Positions 12,738-24,885 of a stretch of DNA of 39,682 nt are shown here, in pieces. Each line of letters begins with the position of its first letter. Positions within the stretch are counted from its first letter, which is position 1. The notes under the pieces are model-generated. The model was not told where the DNA came from, searched no databases, and saw nothing but the letters and a program-made list of their open reading frames with translations. This stretch comes from Saccoglossus kowalevskii (taxonomy: Eukaryota; Hemichordata; Enteropneusta; Harrimaniidae): assembly GCF_000003605.2 (NCBI RefSeq), contig NW_003108087.1, forward strand, positions 821,674 to 861,355, in the 5' to 3' direction. Both the position numbers and the translations under genes were made by a program.

Positions 12738-15700
12738 TCATTGCCACACCGCTGCATAGTTTCCATGCAGTCCTGATGATAGTGGTCCACCCGCCAGGAA
12801 GAGCCGCGTCTTTGAGAAATCGTAGCAGTGTGTGTAGACTGCATTAGGATAGTAGACTTGATCAGCAAAATACTCATTGTAGATTTCGTCATGACGCTGA
12901 AAAGTGATGAAAAGAAGACATTTACACATATAGCAATAATATTACATTATATCGTGAGATGGTCATGTAACAGTCATACTATTGTATTCAACACATTGAT
13001 AGCTAGCTAAGTAGCATTGCTACACACATACCATAATTTGAGGTCCCAGCAAGTCGGGCCCTTTATCGTTGAAATTTTGTGTCATCAAGATGACATAGAT
13101 GGATAAAAGCAATTTCATTCAAAATGTTTGGTTAGGCGTGTAGCTGTTGAATTCTTTCAAAATATGTGCATTATTGACCGAAGACCACAGATCAAAACAA
13201 CATGGATGCCATTTTTTGGGCACAGAAGTGCTTCGCGTTATTACATAAGCAAGCACAGGAACAAATTACAACCAAATCTGTGACCAAATAGGGACACCAA
13301 GCCAGACGGGAAGGGCATTGAAGCAATTGCCTTTGTTGTGTCAAAATTTTGAGGTGTACAAACTCGCACATAATTATTGAAATAAACCATTGGCAACTCA
13401 ATAAATTAGAATACAATAAGGTGTCAATGTCTAGACTGCATAAATCAAGCATAGCAATAGCGGAATACGTAATGTATTTATCGAATTAGACAAACATTGA
13501 TTACAAATCAAATCACTAATGAATACAATTCAAATAATTCATGTCAATCTATTTTTTTTTCTTCCATTCTGTTTTTGCTAAAAATGTAAGTTTATAACGG
13601 GTACTATATCACACTTACCAGGAAGCCAGTTCCTGTTTTTAAAGTAGCTGTCTCGCCCGAACAACATTCCATTTCTAAGTATTTTCCCGCTCTTATGTCA
13701 AAGAATCGTACGGAGCCTGCTCCAGTACCAATAGTAGCTATGTCTTCATTAAAGCTAATTGACCGTACACCTGGAAAAAAAAATAATATACATCACAAGA
13801 CTGATAATATAATCTCAAAGTATGGGTTGAATTTTGTGGCTGTTCACCATGAAAAATGGTACTTAAAAACGTTGCTTAAAGCCCTTTCAAATCAAAGATT
13901 TCACTGAGTAGGCACTCATGCTTCATCACACAGATATCGCAGAGTCATGAATAATTTTGTTTCAGACATTTGTTAATATGGTAGAAATGTTTTTCACATT
14001 GACGAGGTGGCGTGAGGTGAGGTGAGGTGTGGTGACAGAATCGAAGGGGCAACAACAAAAATTACATCTGGGAACTTACCACTACCACTCTCCTTTGTGT
14101 AAATAGATCCGACAGACTTGAGTGTCCTTGAATCCAGAAACGATACATGCGATTGTGATCCCACTGCATAAAGTGACAAGTCATTTGAAATACAAAGACA
14201 AACATTTTCTCGGCAATATGGCAGTGAAGTTGTAAAACGTTGACTGAATCTCTGAGCATCCCACATGTGCATGAAACCATTGGTGGAAAGAACAGCTATC
14301 TCCTAAGTAAGGGACGCAAAAGAAAAATTCATCAAATTACTGTGACTCATAAATGTTTGGCAGATGCAATGTTACCGACTGAAATTAATGCACCACAATC
14401 ATCAAGTTGGCGCAAACTTTGGCTTTTTTTTTATCTCCCGTCACTCGACATCAAAAATATAAAGATGGTCATTCAGATAAATTCACAATTACTGAAATTC
14501 ATTATTGATTATACATATCATAATTACAATTTTCACTCAGCATGTGCCATGGTTTGGGAGTATATTCTGCGTATTGCGTTAACATTGATTTTTACCACAA
14601 CACAGACAGTTTAACACAAATATTCATGAAAATGCACAAATTTTATCACATTATTATTATTAGCTATCACCAGATACAAAAATATGGGAAAACAGTCAAG
14701 ATCACCGTCGACGAATCTTTTGACCATTCACAAAATGTTGGTGCGAAGCATGACATGTTGCTGTACAACTTGACCTGATAAGTGATTAGCCAATTGAAAT
14801 GCCATGTGATACTGGCAGAATTTTCCAGGAATTTCTGAATAGATCAATGCAATGTGGAAGACTTTCACTTGTATCACTTGTTGGCATTGGTTTCATTGGA
14901 CAAAAACGGCATGATTGGCATTTCAAAAGGAGTACAGTAGGCAGTATGTCTAACTTGACCTCAATAATAAAAAATTGTACAAAAGTAAATAGCGCTTGAT
15001 TGGGCATAGATTCCAAATCTATGAAAGACAGTAGTGTATCTTACAAAATGCTTGTTGCATCCATCACACCAAAAGTTTTTTGTTGCAAAGATTTTTGAAT
15101 ATATTAACAAGCCAAGGGTACAATAACAACATAACTGCTTACTTGAGTTCTGCTGTTGAAGGCTACACTCCGAACCTTCTCACCCCCATCACAGGTTTTC
15201 TGGGCAATTGGCGTCATTCGTTTATGATTGGGAATCAAAACACCAGGATAATCCATTGGTCTGCACATATCACTTACAGACCATAGTGCAACTGAGTTAT
15301 CTCTTGACCCTGCGAAAAGATGTCAGATAAGCATGAAGGCAAGGCAATGTTTGTTAAAGTTGCACCCAAAGGTCATCTTTAAAGATTTATCGTAGTCTTG
15401 CGATATATGATCTGAAATATTTATGCAAACTGGGAGAAATGTGTACCGAAAATCTGAATGATTTCCATCATAGTGGGAGATGGTTTCAGCTCCCCATTTG
15501 ATCAAGTGCTTAAATTTCACTTGCCAACAATTACGAATAGTGTTTTTATTTCCTGTAACCTGTGCATACTCAAACTATCAACTACATCACGTAATAGTTC
15601 ACATATACCAATAAAACTATAAAAATGATCTCAGAGTGCAATAGTCTTGAAGGAAGACATTATAAATGTAACATGAACTGATCACGGGATAAGAATCTTT

Positions 15701-18700
15701 CAATGGCCCTTCAAAACAATCAGATACATTGAAATTTGGTTGCTTTCCAAATATCAGGTTAATACCTGTACGGTATTAATTGTTGGTTGACCTTGAACTT
15801 AGACAGTTGCCCAATGAAGTGCATTGTTTGCAATAACTTAACCCCATATATATGACCCACCAAGGGACAATTACACCTCTAATAAACAAAAACAATTATA
15901 GGGGATCAGTGAATGGAGTAAACACCAAAAACATGGAATCTTGATCTGCACCACATATCGAGTCATCAACATACACATCTTTAAGGTTCAGACATTTTTA
16001 AATAGAATTGAAATAAGGGTATTATCACTCAAATAATTAATTAATGAAAGTTTCATAAATAAATTGTCTTTTAACTTTGCTATTTCACAAAAATCACAAT
16101 GTTTGAGTCAGACACTAAACCACCACAATACTCACCTGTAACAAAAAATTGGTCATCCAACCATTCAATGGAGAATATCCAGTCAGTATGACAATCCTAC
16201 GGAAACAAGGATGTAAATTTGTAGAACAGAAGGATACAATTATGTCACTGAACCCTCACAGATATAAACAACCTGTAACATACAACAGTCAATAAGTGAT
16301 TGCGAGGTGGTTTTCAGATATATTAAAACTAATAGACAAACTTAATAAAAGAAAATATAGGAAGAACTCTTGTGTGCTGAGAGTATTGGAGACATAGTAA
16401 AAATTAATTTGCCTTTCAAACAAGAAACTTGGCAACTAATATTCGTCTGCTTTTTTAGATGTACATTTACAATATGAAAACAAGTGATCCACAGTATTTG
16501 AAATTTATAACTTAATAATATTAATAATTAGATAATCAATATGCATGTTTTTCATTATCAATCACATCTGTGGATGTATATAAACCCGAAACTAATTAAA
16601 TTGTTGTGATGTCTTAAGAGAATTTATGTATATATTATGTATTTCATTGAAATGTGATGATCAGTACTTGAAATATCAGGGGAAAAACCAAAAATGTACT
16701 AATTATGCAAATTCTGTGAATAATATAAACAAATTTTTATTCAAATCTAATTAAGTCTGTGCATTGTCCTATGACATCTATGTATCAAGTTTCATTGTAA
16801 TGTGATTATTAGATACATGTATCAGTGGAAAAGTTGAAAATTGACTAATTGTTATGCAAGTTGGTTCTTTAGATATCAGTGGGACAAACACCATATACCG
16901 TACTTATCCGGGTAAGAGCCCATGCCTGGACAAACGCCCACCCTCCACTTTTGACACAATAAAGAAGTTGAGGTCATATCCGGGCACACGCCCAGGGGGT
17001 CTTTTTCTACACAAAACAAAAAACAAAAACAAACATTTTCTATTTGTTGACTGTGGTTGTATTAACTGTTGACTTTCTTGAAGTCTGTCGTGATACTTAT
17101 AAAAATTGTTAATTGCGTAAAACAAGGGGTGAACGCAAAATAGCTGTGACAGCTTTCTGCCTTCAGGGCAGCGCGTTCACCGCTGATTTTTTTTCAGAAT
17201 CATAACAGTCAGCAAGTCTATAAAAATAAATATTACAGCAGAAACGGTAGTTCTCTTTTTGAAATATGCCGTGGCCCTAAAAAAGGGCCGGCCGTTAGGT
17301 GTGTGCTTCCTTAGGAACGATTCAAGCAAATCGTATAAGGAGAGCCGCTAAGCAAGTGTCGCACTCGTTCGGCTTTAGCGTCGTCAACAATGAAAACAAT
17401 GTTGCAATATTGTAGCAATCCGTACCTGGGAGAATGGTTGAAATCACGTTATTTTGGCTTTATAAATATTTTGTAGCAGCTTGCGAATCCATAACTGGGA
17501 CCAGCAATTTTGCAATGTCACGCCGAAGACTGTCGACTTTTTTACCATCTTTTATCACCGCTATTGCATTTCTGTCATGAAAACTATTCTTCAGTCGTTG
17601 GATAAAAAAAACTTCCTATTACAAGTCCACCGCGATATCCATGCAGTGAGACATTCCAACTGCCGGAACTTGCTGAATGATAACTTTCACCATGATTAAT
17701 GAGTGTCGAGTCTGATAAGAAACCAATGTCACGATTTGACCTTTATGATGAAATACTAGCAGTGATGTCATTCTTAGCCAATCAGTAAAGCAGATGCATA
17801 AAGGTCAAAGATGATTGCTAGACTGTAAACAAAAGCATCGTGTGCCATCGCAGCAGAGCGACCCCATTTTTCTTGTCTCTTTATTATGATTAGCCATGAA
17901 TGAAAAGTGCCAAGCTGACAGACTGCGAAATCCGTGGATTAAAAGTGCTAAGTCCAAATTGTGTGGGACAATATCGACGAACTTCAGGAATAAGTTTTAG
18001 GGATTTTGTTTGACGGCTACAGTGACGCCGACTTGGACATTTGAGGGTTTTGAGTTTGACGAAGATGGCAATGAACGTACAAAAAAAGATCTGAGAAGTT
18101 TTTTCAAACAGCTATGAATTTTTATAATTTTTATTGTGTAAATTTGAATTGATCTCGTATGACGGTTGATTCGTAATTTGTCGAGACTGGAAATCATTTT
18201 ACGCAGTTTAACCCCTGACATTTTAATTCATTTTGTCGGTGGGAAAATCCTAATTCAAATGATTTCTCACTGTCGATTTTTATTATTTCTGGTTTATTTG
18301 TCACATTATAAGCAATACATTATTTTTGTTTTACTTCTAGTGTTGCATATTGTTCATTTATTTCCGTTGCATGTTTTCATTTGCTGTTCTATTCCCTGCC
18401 TCAGTTCGATCTGCGTGTTGTCAATTTTCGCGAATTTTTGTTTTTTTCGCCGAGGATCTCTTGGCAAACGCCCACCCCTTCTTTTTGGCAATTTTTCATG
18501 TTCAAGACCCTGGGCTTATACCCGGATAAATACGGTACATACATACATACATACAGACGCACCAACTGCAAAGACTCCCATGATGTGCTTTGCACGAGGG
18601 AGTCAAAAATGAAGATATCAGTCACAATCAAAATTTGGGAATTGATTGCCTAACAGGAAATTTACAACAATATCAAGAACTTACAGTGCCAAGACAAACT

Positions 18701-19283
18701 GGGTCAAAGGTTGGAAGCTGATAAACAGCTGGGCAGCTGGAGTCCTCTGATCCTGTCACTAGAAGTGTTCGGCTGGGATTTACAGTTATACTGTGAATTC
18801 CTCCTGTACGAACTTCTCCCTCTGCACAGTCAACACCCTTTAGAAGGGGAATTTGAAACCTTTGACTGGTATGCAAATCTAAAACCAACAGCTACAGAAA
18901 AAGAAACATGGTTACTAAAAGTTGCAGTCATGCCACATTGTATTTATTGTTGAATTAATTTATACAACATTTTAAGTGCACTGCATGTATTGTATTGTTT
19001 TACAGACTGAAATAGTTGACGGGACGAATTACATGTCTATATCAATGCAGCATATGTGAGTGGTGATGAGTTCGTAAATACTTACTGAATTGCACTTGGT
19101 GCCAACTATCACTTGGTTTTCTGACAGCCATTCTGATGTGAACACCTTGTTTACATCACCCAGCGACAACTCTTGCTCTTGCAAGAGCAGTGGAAGTTTT
19201 CGTGCACATAGTTTTGCTATGTTTTGAACTGGTGTAACACCAAGTCCAGACTGGCGATTCTGCGTATACTGCAAAACAGACAT
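12738..19283 (-). CDS. DCAF12 homologue (WD40 substrate receptor of CRL4 ubiquitin ligase)
   Basis: Seven coding exons on the minus strand: 19283-19086, 18891-18685, 16196-16136, 15309-15143, 14302-14080, 13770-13619 and 12896-12738 (TGA 12740-12738). They join without frame breaks into 388 residues (phases 0, 0, 1, 0, 1, 0). Matches to DCAF12 include GTKCNS (~61-66), [15 protein letters not shown] (~94-108), DWIFSIEW (~140), [11 protein letters not shown] (~237-247), [13 protein letters not shown] (~255-267), a WDxR-like FFDIRAG (~308-314) and the C-terminal [16 protein letters not shown]. In the family, DCAF12 joins DDB1-CUL4 and recognises substrates ending in a di-glutamate C-degron. Human DCAF12 is 453 residues, so this start gives a protein ~65 residues shorter at the N-terminus. 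The ATG at 19283 (AAC before it) is the first Met after an in-frame TAA at 19412-19410. The frame between them (KKTRSALIPTRPREYTPP) looks coding-like, so an upstream start through another acceptor is possible. Confidence 0.9.
14004..14035. repeat. GGTGA-type minisatellite beside a splice donor
   Basis: Plus-strand GAGGTGGCGTGAGGTGAGG-like repeats lie in the DCAF12 intron that follows coding exon 5. The tract is ~45-75 bases inside the intron from the donor at 14079. On the transcript it reads as a CCTCA/CACC-rich tract. Confidence 0.6.
16363..16409 (-). mobile_element. LINE reverse transcriptase scrap in DCAF12 intron 2
   Basis: 47 bases match 39561-39607 at 42 positions by my alignment. On the minus strand they read [14 protein letters not shown], against [13 protein letters not shown] in the reverse transcriptase fragment at the window end, just before its F-I-D-A-x-K-A-F-D block. 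Similarity fades after about 40 more bases on the lower-coordinate side. Confidence 0.55.
16590..16890 (-). repeat. Inverted copy of the TTCCACTGATAT repeat family
   Basis: On the minus strand this contains CCACTGATATCTAAAGAACC, CAATGAAACTTG, ACAATGCACAGACTTAATTA and AATTTGCATAATTAG. The blocks correspond to those of the copy at 25436-25910 (+). It ends about 6 bases from the left end of the transposon at 16896. Confidence 0.6.
16896..18537. mobile_element. DNA transposon with 27 bp inverted repeats, non-autonomous
   Basis: The left end begins TACCGTACTTATCCGGG; the reverse complement of the right end begins TACCGTATTTATCCGGG. The two 27-base ends (16896-16922, 18511-18537) agree at 24. A TA at each end could be the target duplication. 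Both ends also contain an ACAAACGCCCACC or GCAAACGCCCACC block. Inside, 17850-18115 (+) has scraps of a coding frame, [20 protein letters not shown] and [18 protein letters not shown], separated by stops and a frame change. The acidic F-E-G-F motif resembles the tails of some transposon-encoded proteins, but no catalytic domain remains. The interior also has a 9 bp inverted repeat (GGTGAACGC/GCGTTCACC). It sits wholly inside DCAF12 intron 2. Confidence 0.7.
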
Positions 19284-19413
19284 GTTCTTTCTCTCTGAAT
19301 TGGGAGGCGTGTATTCTCTGGGCCTCGTTGGAATTAAAGCACTTCTGGTCTTCTTTGCTTCAGACGGACTGCAGTGCAGACAGTCACGCCTTGCGTTGCG
19401 ACAAAGAAGTTAC
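19284..19413 (-). other. DCAF12 exon 2, probable 5' UTR part
   Basis: The segment from acceptor CACTTTTCAG (exon start 19413) to the ATG at 19283. The coding frame is closed by TAA immediately after the acceptor and then open to the ATG without a Met. It could hold extra N-terminal coding sequence if an internal acceptor (CTGCACTGCAG, near 19368) is used. An RNA read across the junction would decide. Confidence 0.45.
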
Positions 19414-20066
19414 CTGAAAAGTGAACAATAGGATTCGACTACTTTCATTTTGCAACATCACATCTTTTGACAAACTGTCCTTTCCCTAGTTCAAGGTCTA
19501 CAAATGTATACATTTATCACGGCGAAACTAAAATACAGTGAGAATCGGTTTTCCATGTGCGAAAATGAAGTAGCCCACATACTTCAATGAAATGAAACTT
19601 TATAGTGTTGTTAATAAATAATGTTAAACGTAGGATGAATTCCGCCAGTGCCCATCATCAACTTGACAAAACCACCCCACCGGCGGTCATTACCTTTACT
19701 AAATGTACTAATATTTTCACTACGCACGAAAGTTTGAATATTACATACATACATCGCCACAGGCACAGATATGTTTTTGCGTTCAAAAATGCATCACCCT
19801 TAAAATAAAATACCGTGGCCCCTGGAGCAACTGCAGAGTTCCAACTCTATTACAAACTTATAGTACTAATTATTAAGCATTTTCTTTGAACAGCAGTAAA
19901 ATGCTAGCGGAAGAACATCAACATCAGAACAGGTCGGTGAAAACTGGAACAGACTGCAATTAAATACAAAATGGTGTGTGCGGACGTCACGCAGTCATAC
20001 CCAAAAGCGAACTTAGTTTTGTTTTAGAGGTGATTTTCCCACTGGAAAAACAAATACAATACTTAC

Positions 20067-20265
20067 GAATATAATAATCTGGTACAGTGATAGAAAATCC
20101 TTCAGATAGTCGAGTTCCGGCACTCAGCACAACATATTTCCTTTTTAAAATGCCATCCCAAATACGAAATGTACGATTATTTTACAGACCTCCGTCCTTC
20201 AACTGTTCTTCTGTGTTTATGTTGTTTTCACTCTGACCTTATTGAATATTTCAAACAGATTCTCA
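20067..20265 (-). other. Putative non-coding first exon of DCAF12
   Basis: On the minus strand a strong donor (ATTC|GTAAGT, exon end 20067) lies downstream of a promoter-like region and upstream of the exon 2 acceptor at 19414. It has short upstream open frames (ATGGCATTTTAA, ATGTTGTGCTGA). A 37-codon open frame without a Met (NNRTFRIWDGILKRKYVVLS...) runs to the donor and would continue into exon 2 in a frame different from DCAF12. The 5' limit is a guess. Confidence 0.4.
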
Positions 20266-20660
20266 AACTGCGCGTGCGCCGTAAAATGGCCATGAAGCGA
20301 CGATGGATGAGCGTGTGTGATTGGTTGAGAAATGTTTTTTGTATTATTTTGAAACACAAATATTTCTTTCGTATAATGACTATAATAGTATCTCATTGCC
20401 TGTGATACATATATAGATATCTTTCATTGTTGTGTGTCTTTTCCAGTATTTTTTCAACATAATTAAAGAAATGTAAACGATTTTAAAATATGAGCCGAGG
20501 CGCTCCTTCAACCAATGAAAAGTATTCTTTTACTGAATTTAGTCTGCAAATTCTAACCAATCAGATCACATCTTTAAGATTATTCTGGTGACGTCATTGT
20601 TATGCTGTAAATGCGCTTTGCGGTCGGTCAGAACCAGTTTTCACCAGAAACGCGAAGCTC
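20266..20660 (-). promoter_or_regulatory. Putative DCAF12 promoter, possibly bidirectional
   Basis: An NRF1-like GCGCGTGCGC at 20270-20279, a YY1-like GCCATTTT (minus strand, 20283-20290), an inverted CCAAT box (ATTGG 20320-20324), two plus-strand CCAAT boxes (near 20512 and 20556) and a perfect cAMP-response element TGACGTCA at 20589-20596. Their density and the local rise in CpG fit a housekeeping promoter driving DCAF12 leftwards. No gene was found on the right-hand side. Confidence 0.5.
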
Positions 20661-22300
20661 GTACGTACTACGAGTATACAGTAAAAAACAAAGGCTGTGT
20701 AGACAAATGGCCTTGTACATGTTATGGAGGTAACGCACAGACGTTTCCCGCTTAAAACGCAGTGCCTACATATTACTTACTAGTAGTAAAATAGCATTGT
20801 GCGGAAAATCAAATTAATTCAGAAAAATCGAAATCTAAGGAAACTATAAATTAAAGATCTACAGTAAATTAAAAAAGAAAAGAATTCAAAACAGAGCAAT
20901 AAGTAAAAAAAAATAGAAACAGTGATCACAATCTAATGATAGCAAAAAGCCGGCCCACAAAACCCAAAACACAAGTTGATGAAAGGTTTTGTGAAGGGTG
21001 TGACACTGATTAAAGTTGAGGAGCAATTTAACTTTTTTGATATACTGTGCACAACATACAAAAACCAGATCCACAGTTCAATTTGTTAAATAATGATACT
21101 AAGTTATTGACAAAAAAAAAAAAGTTGCAGTTTATATTAACGAAAGTTCTATTTTCTAGTTCTATATATATATTTATTATATTTAAACTACATATGTAAC
21201 ATTTTTTTCTTTTTTAAAATCGTTTTTTAGAATAGCATTTGACTAAGTTCTATTCAAAATTAATAATGTCAATACAAATATTACTATAGAGTAATATCTT
21301 TATAGGAATAGCCCCCGCCTTGTCGCAGGTCTATGTTCTTAGTAAATAACTATCATATCATTGCAGTACCGAATAATTATTCGATGATTTTAAACATATA
21401 CAAGATTAATATTACAGAAAGAACGAGAAAAGAAAAAAATGTGTAGGTTATAAAGACGAGATGATCACAACAATCATGGTGGTATGCGTTGTTTGCCGTG
21501 TATACAATATTTTGCCATGAACTTGAAAAGGTTAAAATCCTGCTTTGAATTTATGCGCACACTGACCATAAAAAATAATGTAATACATTTTCTAGGCAAT
21601 TACTTGCGTCAAGTACGCAACATTGAAACAAATTAAACGTCGCGTAATACTGTATCCGGAAATTGTGTGTGTCCGGGATATTATTGTTTGAGGGAATTTA
21701 AGTTTGACACATACAAATAGGAGAAAAATTCAACGCAACATTTTAGATTTCTTCCACTTCATGTTATTCACCTCAAAATTTCAACAGAAGAGCGGGAATG
21801 ATCTTGAACACTGAATTACTAAAAACCAAAAAATGCAATATAAATGCAGATTCATTTTTTATAATACGCTAATTGAAAATAGGATAGAAACCTTTCTGAA
21901 ATAATAACGAACGAACATACCCAAATTAAAAAATAAAAAAAGAGCAATTTTTGCTCATAATAGAGGAAAGAAAAATTACTCAACATCGTATTATGCTATA
22001 AAACAATGTGTATGGTAGAGAAAGGTACAATAGGTGAAAATAAAACCCAAGTTGCAAACTTTATCAGGGCTAAACCAAAGTCGAACAAACATTTTGACAG
22101 GAAATAACACTAACATGTACTTTATCATTTGGCAACTAAGGAACTAAAATGAGCGCAATAGATATGCTAGTAAAGATGAGCACTGCCGGATATCTTATGT
22201 GGAATCATGACGAGATCGGAAAGACGATATCGGTGTAGAACAGCGCCACCAGTGTCAGACCAGTTAATTGATTCCGTTTAAACGTTATTATTCCTTCGAG
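20661..22300. other. Intergenic, AT-rich, nothing recognised
   Basis: No coding frame, RNA gene or clear repeat structure was seen apart from short A or T runs. Small open frames are AT-biased and carry no motif. Confidence 0.5.
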
Positions 22301-22323
22301 AAAATAAATAAATAAATAAATAA

Positions 22324-22394
<71 letters not shown>

Positions 22395-22397
22395 AAA
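22301..22397. repeat. (AAAT)n microsatellite
   Basis: About 97 bases of AAAT/AAATA repeats with one shortened unit near 22321. Confidence 0.95.
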
Positions 22398-22809
22398 TCC
22401 GAGCTCGTATTTCAAAAGTGTGGTTGCACAGACTGACTGTTTATATTGGTTATTGATTATAGATGAGCAAATTTAAATCGATAACACAAAACCACAAAAC
22501 TAAACTAGACATTCTTAAATTTATACTTGAATGAATTTGGTCCTGCATATTCTGTCTGAGGTACAAGCTGACTTGTGCATGCGCAGTTATGCACTGAGCT
22601 ACGGCAATAACACGTTGAATATATGTTATTTCTTCTATCACATACAACCTTTCTTTTTAAAGCGCGGTGGTCGTCACGCAGCGCGTGTTCGAATTTCATG
22701 TAAATATAAACAACGTATTTTACACACGTTGTATACGTCGCTATGAGTCCCATATCGATCAGAACGCGGCACAACGACTGCCGCTCTTTAACTGACAACT
22801 CTGACTTTA

Positions 22810-22845
22810 GTTAAACCATGGAACTATATAGTTCCATGGTTAAAC
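22810..22845. repeat. 36 bp near-perfect palindrome
   Basis: Two 18-base arms around CTATATAG. The left arm is GTTAAACCATGGAACTAT; the right arm read on the minus strand is GTTTAACCATGGAACTAT, one mismatch in 18. No other copy was noticed in the window. Confidence 0.85.
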
Positions 22846-23189
22846 ATATACATTCTAAAAAATATTGTACAATAGCTGTCTTGAATTAGCCAGATCGCTA
22901 ACAAATATCAGCTTATGTACTAGTGCATGGTCACGTGATGATTACGGCTTATAAACCACGAACACCAAGCTCGATGCTACTACACAGGAGCTTATTTCAC
23001 AGCTCAAGCCAGGCCGGGTGCGTCCATTGGCCTTTCAGATTCGCTATCAAAACAGGATTTCGAGCAGCCGCTACGGGATAGGATTTCGAAGAGGACGCAA
23101 CTTCGACGAATAAAATGTATTGATGTTTTGTGAATAGAGAAACTAGCGTCAGCTAAAAAAAAAAAGAAATACCCTCGAAGATCCAAAGT
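22846..23189. other. Intergenic, nothing recognised
   Basis: Between the palindrome and the diverged repeat block. Contains a CACGTG-like TCACGTGATG near 22930. No coding frame with any family resemblance. Confidence 0.4.
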
Positions 23190-24467
23190 AGCCAATTCCG
23201 GGCTTGAACAATACAATCGCTGAAAACACAACACTGAATCGCAACATGAAGTCGCGTATATTGTGTATCCAAGTTGCATCATCCTCATCAACATAATACT
23301 AAGATAAATTACACGTTCCTATTCTGTTGTCCATGCGTGTATAGCAGTACCCAATTGAATACACACAATATAGCACTGCCCCCGTGCGTGGCACTTGGTC
23401 TACAGTTTGATAAGCATGTACGTTGCAGAATGCATGTGAAAAAGGTGTTTCATTTCGTTTCGTTGCGTGATTAGGGTTACCAAAATATCTATTTTCGGAA
23501 ATAGGGTATACAAATGTAATGAAATATGAATGTCTTCTATCAGAGTGATATTACAATGACTTCATATACTTTAATCCATAAAAATGCTAATATTGTATTT
23601 GAACACTCACTGAATTAATAACCATGAACGAGTTCAACCCAATACAAATGTATAACCATGTAACGTCCAGGAACACATGATATTCCACGTGTTTGGCTGA
23701 GTTCTCCCTCTCTGCAAAGTGAATCCAACGTGAAATCTCATAAAATCGAACAAAATGCGGACACATTCGAGTGCATATTAATCAATTCGAGTGAACAATA
23801 TCTATTTATATTATAGAATATAGCTCTAATAACATTATCTATACGTTTTTTCAGATTAATACAAGTAAAATCCAATACAAATCGTCAGACATCTAATGGT
23901 TTCCATTAGATATATTAGACACTCCGTGAACCACCAATTTCCAGTTTTGGATAATCTATTCGCTGAAGTCGTGCAGTTGTATGTATCTAAGTTGCATCAC
24001 TCTCACCAATATGTGGATAATAAAATAAAGCACACTTCCTGACTCGCAGTTCATGCTTTTGCACAAAGCTTACTTTCATTGGCAACGAACCAACAAACTT
24101 ATTTGTGACTGTGAATTAAGGGAATAAAGGTGTCAATATGAAGTGATCTCGCGATAAATCCCAACATAAAGTAGTGAAGTCCTATGCATCATCCTCATCA
24201 ACATAATACATGCATAATTACCATAAAGCAGGCATCCTGTCACGCCGTTCATGCTTGTGTACAAAACATACTTTCAGTGGCGACGAACCGGCAAACTTGA
24301 TGTGACTGTGAATTAAGGAGGTAACTACTTCAATAAAAAGTTATCTTACGATGATCACTTTGAAATAAACACAGCGCTGAAGCGCAACGTTAAGTCGTGT
24401 GTAGTGTATACAATTTGCATCATTCTAATAACATAATACATTTATATAATACATTTTTTTTATTCCG

Positions 24468-24503
<36 letters not shown>

Positions 24504-24885
24504 TAACCATTACTTTAGTCTTAATGTTTTGTATTATTAGTCTAGTTTTGTTTAGTGTAAATGTAACCATTTTAATTCCTCCTGGGGAATTTTACGTGTT
24601 TAATAAAGTATATAAGTATATATAACGTAAAGCACACGTTCCTGTCTTGCTATCCACACGTGTTTACAAAACTCACTTTCACAGGTGACAAACCAGCAAA
24701 CATATTCTCGTGGCTGTGAATTTGGGCTTGTAAAGGTGTCGATAAAATGTAAACTTACGGCGAATACGATAGAAACACAGCACTGAAATTCATCAACATA
24801 ATTCAGGCATAATTAATATAAATAAGCTTATGAGAAAACATACTTTCATTGACAACGAGCCGGCGAACACATATACATAGGTTGT
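23190..24885. repeat. Diverged tandem repeat block, unit about 200-230 bp
   Basis: Recurring blocks appear in the same order: GCATCATCCTCATCAACATA (near 23277, 24187, variants 23995, 24418, 24792), CACACGTTCCTGTC-like, GTGTACAAAACATACTTTCA with GGCGACGAACCGGCAAAC, GACTGTGAATTAAGG, and AACACAGCACTGAA with CGCAACAT. Copies are strongly diverged and partly deleted, so the array is old. Nothing coding was recognised. Confidence 0.6.
24469..24502. repeat. (ATT)n microsatellite
   Basis: About 34 bases of ATT repeats inside the diverged repeat block. Confidence 0.95.

Noticed and set aside
20169-20405. 78-codon plus-strand frame near the DCAF12 promoter
   Set aside because: It overlaps the promoter motifs (NRF1-, YY1-like, CCAAT) and shows no family resemblance; its ATG is in the putative first exon antisense strand.
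24280-24300. tRNA-like B box (GGTTCGTCGCC on the minus strand) suggesting a SINE
   Set aside because: No matching A box at the expected distance and no foldable tRNA; only a partial match.
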